From assembly GCF_036016755.1 (NCBI RefSeq), contig NZ_JAYXIH010000012.1:1-64000 (forward strand): a stretch of DNA of 64,000 nucleotides. The letters are read 5' to 3'. The position numbers and the translations under genes are program-made. The stretch is from Aurantimonas coralicida_A (GTDB taxonomy: Bacteria; Pseudomonadota; Alphaproteobacteria; Rhizobiales; Rhizobiaceae). A model generated the notes under the pieces. The model was not told the origin of the DNA. It ran no database searches and saw nothing but the letters and a program-made list of their open reading frames with translations. Of the stretch, positions 8,903 to 16,147 are shown piece after piece; within the stretch, counting starts at the first letter, position 1; every line of letters begins with the position of its first letter.

Positions 8903-11419
8903 ATGAGCGACGCCGGCACGCACCCTCCCTCCCCATCCCTCGACGCCCTGCCCGACAGCAAGGAGGCGGAACGCTGGCGTTTCGCCTTGGAAAGCGCCGG
9001 GTCTGGAGTCTGGGACGCCGATCTGGTCGCCGGGACTTGCTATTACTCGCCGAGTTGGAAGCAGATGCTGGGCTACGCCGACGACGAGCTCGACGGCGAT
9101 CCCGATTTGTGGCTGGCTTTGGTGCATCCAGCCGACCGGCAATTGGCGATCGACAGCGGCGAACGCCACATCGCCGGCGACACCGCACGGATCGAGACCG
9201 AGTTCCGATTGCGGCACAAGGCCGGCCATTGGGTCTGGGTTCTCGACCGCGGGCAGGTGGTGGAACGCGACAAGCACGGCCGACCGACGCGAATGATCGG
9301 CGCCCAGACCGACATCACCGCGCAAAAGAACGTGGAACGCCAATTGGCGCTGCTCAACGAGCGCATTCAACTGGCGCTCGATGCCGGCCGGGTCGGACTG
9401 TGGCAGTTTGAGACGGAGAGCGGCCGCCTCCTCTGGGATCAGCGCATACGCGACATCTATGGCATCGGCCCCGGCCCTGCCGAAGTGCCGCGATCGACCT
9501 GGCACGATCGCCTTCACCCGGACGATGCTGCCGCGGCTGAGCGCGCCATCGCAATCACGGCCGAAACCGGCGAGCCGATGAAGACCTCCTACCGGATCGT
9601 CAAGCCAAACGGCGAGGTGCGGCATCTGCACGCGCTGGCCCGGTTGGTGCACTACGCGGACGCGCCGCCGCTGCTGGTCGGCAGCATCTGGGACATCACC
9701 GAGCAGGTGCAGAACGCGGCCGCGCTCGCGGCCGAGAAGGAATGCCTGCGCATCACGCTGCAGTCGATCGGCGACGCGGTCATCAGCACCGACGTCGGAA
9801 ACCGCATCACCTTTGCCAATCCCGCCGCTGCGCGTTTGCTGCGCAGCGCCCAGTCGACGCTCGTGGGAGCCAATATCGACGACGTCTTTCCTCTGGTCGA
9901 CGAAGAGACCGAGGCACCGCTCGCCTCCTCGACCCACCGGGCTGTCCTGTCGCGCCGCACCGTCGACCGTGAAGAGAATGCGATGTTCGTGCGAAGCGAC
10001 GGCAGCGGGCGGGCGGTCCGCGATCTTGCCTCGCCGATCATCGATCCCGACGGTCAGGTGGTCGGCGCGGTTCTGGTAATCCAGGATATCACCAACGCCC
10101 GCACGCTGCAGCGCCAGCTCGCCTACGCGGCGCGGCACGATTCCCTGACCGGACTGTTGAACCGGGTGGCGTTCGAGGAGAACCTCCAGGCCGCCATTGG
10201 CCGTCGCGACTGCGCGCTCCTCTATCTCGACCTCGACCGTTTCAAGATGATCAACGATACGGTCGGCCATGCGGCGGGCGACGCATTGCTGAAGATGGTC
10301 GCGCGCACGCTGACGGGATTTTTGCCGCGCGAGACCGTCGTCGGACGTCTGGGCGGCGACGAATTCGCCGCCGTGGTTCCGGTCGCCGATATGGACGACG
10401 CGACGACGATCGCCTCGGGACTGCTCGCCGAAATCCGCACCCGGCGCCTACATTGGGCCGGCAAACACCACGAGATCGGAGCCAGCATCGGTATCGCGGC
10501 GATCGATGATCCGGGGCTGGATCTCGAAACCGCCACCGCGCGCGCCGATGCCGCCTGCTACGCCGCGAAATCCGCGGGGCGCAACCGCGTATCCGCCTAT
10601 TCGGCAAGCGTCGGGGCCGCGCAACGCAACCTGGCTCAGATCCAGGTCGCATCGGGATTGGCCGACGCTCTCGCCGAGCGCCGCCTGGTAGTCTTCGGGC
10701 AGGAGGTTCGCGATCTCGAGGCGCCCTCCCAACCGGGTCGCCATATCGAGATCCTTTGTCGAATGATGGCCGCGGACGGCTCGATCATTCCGCCCGGGCA
10801 GTTCATTCCGGCCGCGGAGCGATTTGGCCTGATGGGCTCCGTCGACCGCTGGATCATCGAGCATACGCTCGAAACCCATGCCGCCAGCCTGAGGGCGAAC
10901 GGCTTGTCGGTCGCCATCAATCTGTCGGCCAACACCCTGAGCGACCCCGAGCTTTGGCCGTTCGTCCAGACAATCATCGAACGCACCAAGGTCGAGCCGG
11001 CCTGTCTCGTCTTCGAGATCACAGAGACGGCAGCGGTCGACAATTTCGTCGCGGCCGAACGCTTCGTCCGCGACGCCCGCAGGGCCGGTTGCCGCATCAG
11101 TCTCGACGATTTCGGCGCGGGCTTGAGTTCCTTCGCCTATCTCAAACGCTTCCGGGTCGACAGCATCAAGATCGACGGCGCCTTTGTCCGGAACCTGGCG
11201 AAGAGCCGCTTCGATCGGGCGGTCGTCGCTTCGATCGGCACGATCGCCCACGAGTTGGGCGTCGATGTCATCGCCGAGCGGATCGAGGATGCGGAATCCG
11301 TCGCCATTCTGCGATCGCTCGGCATTGGCTATGGCCAGGGATTTTTCTTCCACCGGCCGCAGCCGCTCGACGAGCTCCTTCAGGCGCGACAAACCACATG
11401 CGTTCGCAAAGCGAGTTGA
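8903..11419 (+). CDS. PAS-GGDEF-EAL cyclic-di-GMP signalling protein
   Basis: An 838-residue cytosolic protein with no membrane segment. Three PAS domains occupy about residues 20-140, 150-275 and 285-400. A GGDEF domain spans about 405-570, with GRLGGDEF intact at 481-488 and no RxxD inhibitory site five residues before it. An EAL domain spans about 590-830. The EAL motif reads EIL (616-618), with its Glu kept, and NLS, FEITET, LDDFGAG, KID and AERIED all follow. Both synthesis and hydrolysis of c-di-GMP are possible. ATG 8903 begins the first domain, but no strong ribosome-binding site is visible, so the start is uncertain. Confidence 0.9.
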   Translation: MSDAGTHPPSPSLDALPDSKEAERWRFALESAGSGVWDADLVAGTCYYSPSWKQMLGYADDELDGDPDLWLALVHPADRQLAIDSGERHIAGDTARIETEFRLRHKAGHWVWVLDRGQVVERDKHGRPTRMIGAQTDITAQKNVERQLALLNERIQLALDAGRVGLWQFETESGRLLWDQRIRDIYGIGPGPAEVPRSTWHDRLHPDDAAAAERAIAITAETGEPMKTSYRIVKPNGEVRHLHALARLVHYADAPPLLVGSIWDITEQVQNAAALAAEKECLRITLQSIGDAVISTDVGNRITFANPAAARLLRSAQSTLVGANIDDVFPLVDEETEAPLASSTHRAVLSRRTVDREENAMFVRSDGSGRAVRDLASPIIDPDGQVVGAVLVIQDITNARTLQRQLAYAARHDSLTGLLNRVAFEENLQAAIGRRDCALLYLDLDRFKMINDTVGHAAGDALLKMVARTLTGFLPRETVVGRLGGDEFAAVVPVADMDDATTIASGLLAEIRTRRLHWAGKHHEIGASIGIAAIDDPGLDLETATARADAACYAAKSAGRNRVSAYSASVGAAQRNLAQIQVASGLADALAERRLVVFGQEVRDLEAPSQPGRHIEILCRMMAADGSIIPPGQFIPAAERFGLMGSVDRWIIEHTLETHAASLRANGLSVAINLSANTLSDPELWPFVQTIIERTKVEPACLVFEITETAAVDNFVAAERFVRDARRAGCRISLDDFGAGLSSFAYLKRFRVDSIKIDGAFVRNLAKSRFDRAVVASIGTIAHELGVDVIAERIEDAESVAILRSLGIGYGQGFFFHRPQPLDELLQARQTTCVRKAS

Positions 11420-11531
11420 CGGCCCATCTCGCAGCCGGGATGCGAGGGAGGTGGGCGAACTGGACGGTGGAAGGGATGGTCAACGCGGCGATCGAACCGT
11501 CGCACGACCGCATCCCTATGGTCATCATGCT

Positions 11532-12374
11532 CTAATGCGCGATCAGGACCGGCACGGTGGCCTTGGTCATGATGTGACGCGTCGCGCCGCCGAAGATCAT
11601 CTGCCGGAGGCGGCTTTGGGTGTAGGCGCCCTTGATCAGGAGATCGCCGCCGAGCGCCTGCACATGCTCTAGCACGGCTGGGCCGGGCGAGGATTCGCTG
11701 CCGCGCGTGGTGGCCTCGGCCGGGATCCCCGACCGCGCCAGATTGCGCGCCAAGCTGTCGCCGCTCGGCCCGTCGACGTCCCATCCCTCGACGCTCAGGA
11801 CGATCACCCGCTGCGCCTTTCGAAGGATCGGCATGGCCAGCGCGACGGTCCTGGCGGTTTCGGTGCTGCCGTTCCAGGCGATCACGACAGTCTTGCCGAT
11901 CGTCGTCGCCCCCGACGGCGGCACCAGCAAGAGCGGGCGGCCGCTTTCGAAAAGCGCCGCCTCGATAGTCGCGACTCGGGTCGGCTCTCCGGCTACGTTC
12001 GGGCGGCCCAGCACAATCAGGTCGAACAGCCGCCCGTAACTGCCGATGTGCATGTCCGTCGCCAAATGCCGACCGGCCCAACCGAAAGAGGGCGCGTTCG
12101 AACCGTCACTGTAGGGCGGAACGCCGGCCTGGTTCATGAACTCATCGAATGCGCGTTGCGCCTGGTCCATGAGCTTCTGTTGCGAATCGAGGTCGAGCGT
12201 CGGGGCGGCGACGATGAATTCCGCCGAAACGACCTCCGGCAACTCGGGGCGCTGCGCGATGCCCTCGATGTAGCCACCGAACATATCGGCCACGAGACGC
12301 GCGGTCTCCAATACCGGCCACATCCGCCCATCCGAATTGACCGGAACGAGAAGGTTCCTCATGGCGCTTGCCAT
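11532..12374 (-). CDS. Tandem universal stress protein (UspA family)
   Basis: 280 residues with two UspA folds. The N-terminal half begins MRNLLVPVNSDG and is degenerate. The C-terminal half (about 150-280: KTVVIAWNGSTETARTV, LLIKGAYTQSRLRQMIFGG, TVPVLIAH) keeps the glycine-rich nucleotide-binding segment. Such proteins bind ATP or AMP and rise under stress; the specific role is unknown. An alternative start lies at 12362; neither has a clear ribosome-binding site. A palindromic repeat begins 6 bases upstream, so the promoter is within or beyond that repeat. Confidence 0.85.
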   Translation of the reverse strand: MASAMRNLLVPVNSDGRMWPVLETARLVADMFGGYIEGIAQRPELPEVVSAEFIVAAPTLDLDSQQKLMDQAQRAFDEFMNQAGVPPYSDGSNAPSFGWAGRHLATDMHIGSYGRLFDLIVLGRPNVAGEPTRVATIEAALFESGRPLLLVPPSGATTIGKTVVIAWNGSTETARTVALAMPILRKAQRVIVLSVEGWDVDGPSGDSLARNLARSGIPAEATTRGSESSPGPAVLEHVQALGGDLLIKGAYTQSRLRQMIFGGATRHIMTKATVPVLIAH

Positions 12375-12380
12375 TCAACG

Positions 12381-12488
12381 CTAGAGCATCGGACCAAAAA
12401 GTGGGATCGGTTTTTGGATAACTCCGATGCTCAATCAAGATGTTAGCGCGTCCCTTGTGCGCCCGGATGGACGCACGGCGCGCTAGAG
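12381..12488. repeat. Composite palindromic repeat, copy A
   Basis: About 108 bp built of two palindromes joined by an AATCAAGATGT-like linker. The first pairs GAGCATCGGA (12384-12393) with TCCGATGCTC (12423-12432), around a loop containing AAAAAGTGGGATCGGTTTTT. The second pairs TAGCGCG (12444-12450) with CGCGCTA (12479-12485) and holds a GTGCGCC/GGACGCAC pair. Copies B (inverted, 13526-13631) and C (18569-18659) share the layout. It resembles rhizobial intergenic mosaic or REP-like elements. Confidence 0.8.
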
Positions 12489-13286
12489 AGCGGGCGAGGT
12501 TTGGAATTCGCGGACCATCGATGCCGTCCGACCGGCACGGTTTACCAAAGCGAGATCCAGGAGTGGCTAGGGAGAGCCTTCTACGACTTTAGCGGCTCAT
12601 CAGCCACTCCCGGAGACCTGTCAGTGAGAAGCCGCTACGCGGGGACCCGAACATCAGCCCCGGCGGTTTTCGCGGCATCGTACATAGGTGGTTCCATGGA
12701 GACCTCCCCGGCGTCTTATACGCAAGGAAAGACTACGCCCGCACCTCGCGGCGTCAAGGGAATTTTTCGTCGTTCTGCGCCAACCCGCCACGGCCGATCG
12801 TGAGGGCGCCGCGATCCCGCACTCCGGCGCCACATCGCACCATTGGCGAAGGGACGGCCCTCGACCGCGTCGCCGTGGCTGCCAAAATTGCAGCGCATCC
12901 CCCATTTGAGGGATGCGACAAAACCATGTCGGTCGTAAAAGAGAGAAGTTCTTCGAGGGGTCATCGACCCCGCGAAAAACTCATCGCTCGCCGTCAACTG
13001 CCCCAATAAGCGGCGAGCGATGATTTTGATTTGTGGGTCCGCTCCCGATGGCCGGCCGGGCTCGCCGCCCACCGGCAATGCTCGCGCTCCGATACACATT
13101 CAACGACGGCCGCAGCTTCTGGCGAGCGTTGGCGTTCCGGACCGGCTCGCCAGCGTCAGATCATGCGACCGTGAATTGTCCGGCCGCCCGGCGACGCGTA
13201 GGATCGCGGCACCGGATTGTCCGGCATGGGGGCTGGGTTCCCATCGCGTTGCGCCTGGCCCCTCCCGACAAGGGAGGTCCGTCGAG
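12489..13286. other. Long gap with a hairpin cluster
   Basis: About 800 bases with no supportable protein gene. The part from 12489 to 12890 shows nothing. From 12895 there are three hairpins in 130 bases: CGCATCCC/GGGATGCG around 12897-12920, GGGGTC/GACCCC around 12956-12970, and a 13-bp terminator-like stem at 12981-13023. This could be the 3' part of a small RNA on the plus strand. The rest is the promoter region of the small secreted protein at 13287. Confidence 0.4.
12975..13027. terminator. Bidirectional intrinsic terminator
   Basis: A perfect 13-bp stem: TCATCGCTCGCCG at 12981-12993 pairs with 13011-13023 around a 17-base loop. It is followed by TTTT (13024-13027) and preceded by AAAAA (12975-12979), so it reads as a terminator on both strands. 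No annotated gene feeds into it from either side, which implies an unannotated transcript on at least one strand. Confidence 0.65.
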
Positions 13287-13529
13287 ATGAAATTCCTCGT
13301 TCTTGCCACGGCGGCGGCGATCGGCTTTGCCGCCCCGGCCTTCGCATTCCAGTGTCCCGCCGACATCGCGACCATCGATCAGGCGCTGGCGACCAAGCCG
13401 GTGAGCGACGCCGACCGCGCCAAGGTCAACGCGCTCCGTCAAGAGGGCGCACGACTGCATGCGGCCGGCTCGCACGCGCAATCGGTGCAAAAGCTCGCGC
13501 AAGCGAAGCAGATCCTGGGCGTCCGCTAG
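13287..13529 (+). CDS. Small secreted protein of unknown function
   Basis: 80 residues. A signal peptide (MKFLVLATAAAIGFAAPAFA) is followed by a mature part of about 60 residues starting FQCPADIATIDQAL. It has one Cys and otherwise predicted helices (DADRAKVNALRQEGARLH, AQSVQKLAQAKQILG). Short periplasmic helical proteins of this kind recur in Hyphomicrobiales, but I know no function. GGGAGG at about 13272 supports ATG 13287; longer upstream frames are spurious. The stop codon TAG is shared with the first bases of repeat copy B. Confidence 0.75.
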   Translation: MKFLVLATAAAIGFAAPAFAFQCPADIATIDQALATKPVSDADRAKVNALRQEGARLHAAGSHAQSVQKLAQAKQILGVR

Positions 13530-13631
13530 AGCGCCGTGCGTCCATTCGGACGCACAAAGGACGCTCTACCGCTTTGATTGAGCATCGGAATGATCCAAGA
13601 ACCGGATTCCACTTTTTGGTCCGATGCTCTC
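13526..13631. repeat. Composite palindromic repeat, copy B (inverted)
   Basis: The same two-palindrome layout as copy A in the opposite orientation: GTGCGTCCATTCGGACGCAC first, then the TTTGATT linker, then GAGCATCGGA...TCCGATGCTC. Its outer edge overlaps the stop codon of the small secreted protein. The GTGCGTCC/GGACGCAC arms are perfectly paired here, giving the best view of the ancestral element. It may also act as a transcription stop for that gene. Confidence 0.8.
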
Positions 13632-13759
13632 GAAACGAGCACGTCCGAATACGGGCGATCGCCCCCGCGGAAAGAGCGGCGCGATACCCGCCATGATCGG
13701 AACCTGCGATCGCCTTTTGAGGAAGTTCGCCCGCCGGGCGTATCCGCCGCGCGTCCGCC

Positions 13760-14164
13760 TTACAGCGGTATCATCCGCTTGTGCTCCAATCGCATGCCTT
13801 CCCGCAGCACTTCGATCGGTCCGGGAAACGCGATGACAAAGGCCAAATCGACATTCAGGAACCGCCGGCCGTCGGAGACGGTCTCATAGACCTGGATGTC
13901 GAGATCGTCGTCGTCCCCAAGGAAGTCCTTACGGACGAATTCCGCGATCGTGGCCTTGTCCGTGACGTGCTTGACGAGCACGAAGCGCTGCACGTTGTTG
14001 GCGGCATGTTTCAGGTCATTGTCGAGGTAGCCGACATAGCCGAAGCCAAACAGGCCGAACACCATCAGGAAGAACGGTACGCTCACCGCCGCGAACTCGA
14101 TCGAGGTGGTCCCTTGCCGACCCTCGAGGAAACGCCTGACTGGTCCGGCGCGCGTCCCGCTCAT
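13760..14164 (-). CDS. TadE-like pseudopilin/pilus assembly protein
   Basis: 134 residues. A short basic N-terminus and GRQGTTSIEFAAVSVPFFLMVFGLFGF form the TadE-type signal: a Glu five residues into a hydrophobic helix, as in prepilin-like proteins. The remaining periplasmic domain has no recognised fold. The start ATG 14164 overlaps the stop of the preceding TadE-like gene (ATGA). Last of three same-strand genes. By family knowledge these are minor or pseudopilin subunits of Tad/Flp pili, but no tad motor genes are in this window. Confidence 0.75.
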   Translation of the reverse strand: MSGTRAGPVRRFLEGRQGTTSIEFAAVSVPFFLMVFGLFGFGYVGYLDNDLKHAANNVQRFVLVKHVTDKATIAEFVRKDFLGDDDDLDIQVYETVSDGRRFLNVDLAFVIAFPGPIEVLREGMRLEHKRMIPL

Positions 14165-14646
14165 TGAACCTTCACGTCGATCTGAGCGCCAAGGTCGACC
14201 GCTCCGGCGGTAAAGGTATCGATCCGGTATGAGCCGGCCAGGCGGAGCCACTTCTCCGGATCGGCGCAAGCCGTCTCGCCGCGCCCACCCACCTGCATGA
14301 CGCCGCTTTCGAAACATGCTTCCGTCGGCTGCACCTCGAACTGCAACACGCCCGTTTCGGCGGCAGTGGTGGTTTTGGGCGAATCGCTCGAAGAAAACGT
14401 GGCCATTGACGCGGAATAGCCGTTCTGATTGAGAAATTCGGCCACGCCCTTGGCATCGTCGCCGAGCCGGATAGCGCCCTCGACGGCAATGCGAAGGGCG
14501 TCGTCGAGCGAGGCTTGCGCCTCGAAGCGAAGCGCGTAGTCGGCGGTTCCGATCGCCGCGATCGCGAACAACGGCGCCAGAATCGCAAATTCCAGAGCGG
14601 CGATCCCAGACTCGTTTCCGCGAAAGCGTTTCGGGCGAAATGCCAT
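14161..14646 (-). CDS. TadE-like protein
   Basis: 161 residues from ATG 14646; an ATG at 14664 would overlap the upstream gene and is the alternative. The N-terminal NESGIAALEFAILAPLFAIAAIGTADYALRFE contains the Ala-Leu-Glu-Phe core at the cleavage and hydrophobic junction typical of TadE. The periplasmic part carries two cysteines (EACFESG, ETACADP) that could form a disulfide. It sits 2 bases after the TadG-like gene and overlaps the next TadE-like gene, indicating a three-gene operon. Confidence 0.75.
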   Translation of the reverse strand: MAFRPKRFRGNESGIAALEFAILAPLFAIAAIGTADYALRFEAQASLDDALRIAVEGAIRLGDDAKGVAEFLNQNGYSASMATFSSSDSPKTTTAAETGVLQFEVQPTEACFESGVMQVGGRGETACADPEKWLRLAGSYRIDTFTAGAVDLGAQIDVKVQ

Positions 14647-14648
14647 CG

Positions 14649-15857
14649 CTAGTCCGTGATCCATGCGGATCGGTTGACGACCAGGTCGGCCTGTCCTTCG
14701 CCGCCGCCGACGCAGGTGCTGTCGAAGAAGCTCGAGCCCTTGTAGGCGATTGACCCGCCGATGATCCGCGTGCAGCTGGCGGCGCTGGTGGCATTGCCGT
14801 TGATCTTCACCTCGGACGAAGGGAAATAGATGATCCCTGACAGCGCCACGTCCGCGGTGCCGTTGTGCGTAAAGCCGTCACTGTCACGGCCGAACAGCAG
14901 AATATCCTTGAGTGGCCCGGTCTTCGGGGCCGTCAGCTCGACCCGGGCATGACCGTTGATGGAGAGGCTGGCGTTCTTCTCGAAGACCAGCGTCACGCCG
15001 TCGCCAGTGACCTCGGTGCCCGAATTCAGCTTGAGATCGCTGGAAAACACGTAGGTGCCGGGCTTGAGGCGCACGGTTCCTGAAAAATCCGAGGCCGAGC
15101 AGCGGCCGGGGCGGATGGTCTTCACGATATTCTTCTTCGTGCCTGAAACGCTGATCGAACACGTTCCCGAGACCTGGGGCGTAGCCACGAAAGCCAGCGG
15201 GTCGGCGATCGGGGCAATGCCGGTCTGTTCTGCCTCGCACACCGTCTGGTTCGGGTTCACACCCTGGATGCCGCCGACGGTGACCAGGCATTCCATATCG
15301 AGCGAAGCGGAGCCGAAACGGTAGATCGAGTTCGTCGCGCGCGAATTCGACGCGGCGACGCAATTGCGCAGCCGCACCTGACCGTTGCCTCCGAAGGAGA
15401 GCGCCGGGCCGGTCTGATTGAGCGCGACGAGACAGGCGGACGAGCCGGCGGTGGCTTCCGCCACCGCGCTCTTGGCGATGTCGATGTCCGCATTTCCGAA
15501 AACCAGCGAGAAATAGCGCTGCTGCTTCTCCGAGATCTGCACATTCGTCTTGCCGGCGGAATCGAAATCGACATCAACCGTGACAGTATCGGCCGGAAAC
15601 CCTGCCAGAATGGCTTGCGCGCGGGCACGTTGCCGCACTGTGTCGAGACCGACACCGTCTTTCCTGAGCAGGGCAGAGGAATATGCGACGGCGTCGGTCA
15701 CCGTCGTGAGCTTCACCTGCCGGGCACGCCACATCGAGGCTTCCACGCCAATAGCCATCATGCCGACCGCCGCGGGCAGAACGAGCGCCCCGATGATGGC
15801 AATGGTGCCATCCCGGTTCCCGGCAAAGCGTCGGATCAGTCCGCGCAGCGGCTTCAC
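14649..15857 (-). CDS. TadG-like pilus assembly protein
   Basis: 402 residues. The N-terminal Tad domain (RDGTIAIIGALVLPAAVGMMAIGVEA, residues about 15-42) anchors it in the inner membrane. The large periplasmic part has regularly spaced Gly/Asn/Ser-rich segments (LKPGTYVFSSDLKLNSGTEVTG, FEKNASLSINGHARVEL) that suggest a parallel beta-helix, and at least eight cysteines. Full-length TadG usually carries a von Willebrand A domain with MIDAS; I see none, so this is a divergent member. First gene of the trio. The 290 bases upstream to the PBP gene contain no supportable gene. Confidence 0.7.
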   Translation of the reverse strand: MKPLRGLIRRFAGNRDGTIAIIGALVLPAAVGMMAIGVEASMWRARQVKLTTVTDAVAYSSALLRKDGVGLDTVRQRARAQAILAGFPADTVTVDVDFDSAGKTNVQISEKQQRYFSLVFGNADIDIAKSAVAEATAGSSACLVALNQTGPALSFGGNGQVRLRNCVAASNSRATNSIYRFGSASLDMECLVTVGGIQGVNPNQTVCEAEQTGIAPIADPLAFVATPQVSGTCSISVSGTKKNIVKTIRPGRCSASDFSGTVRLKPGTYVFSSDLKLNSGTEVTGDGVTLVFEKNASLSINGHARVELTAPKTGPLKDILLFGRDSDGFTHNGTADVALSGIIYFPSSEVKINGNATSAASCTRIIGGSIAYKGSSFFDSTCVGGGEGQADLVVNRSAWITD

Positions 15858-16147
15858 GTCTATCTCCTGTTTAAATTCAATTCCTTAGCGTGCCAGCAAA
15901 TTCCTTCCACTCCGTTGACAGAAAGAGTGGCATTTCACCGCAGGGCATGGAGTGAGCGTTAGATCGCCCGCCGCCGCAGCCGCCACCCCCTTGGCGCCAG
16001 CGGTCTGCCAGCCGCTACAGCGGAGGAAGCGACACGGCGCGCCGAAGCGCCACGCGACTTTGTCGCAGCCGCTGGCCGCTTCGGTCTGTACCTGGAGCCG
16101 GGAGTTTACTCGGGCAATGGTCTCGTCCGCTGACGGAGAACGGCCGA

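Noticed and set aside
12501..12803. 100-codon plus-strand frame after repeat copy A
   Set aside because: Low-complexity composition, no ribosome-binding site; treated as non-coding.
15858..16147. Possible small gene between TadG-like and PBP genes (83 codons from 15952)
   Set aside because: Overlaps the PBP 3' end in antisense and has no start signal or recognisable sequence.
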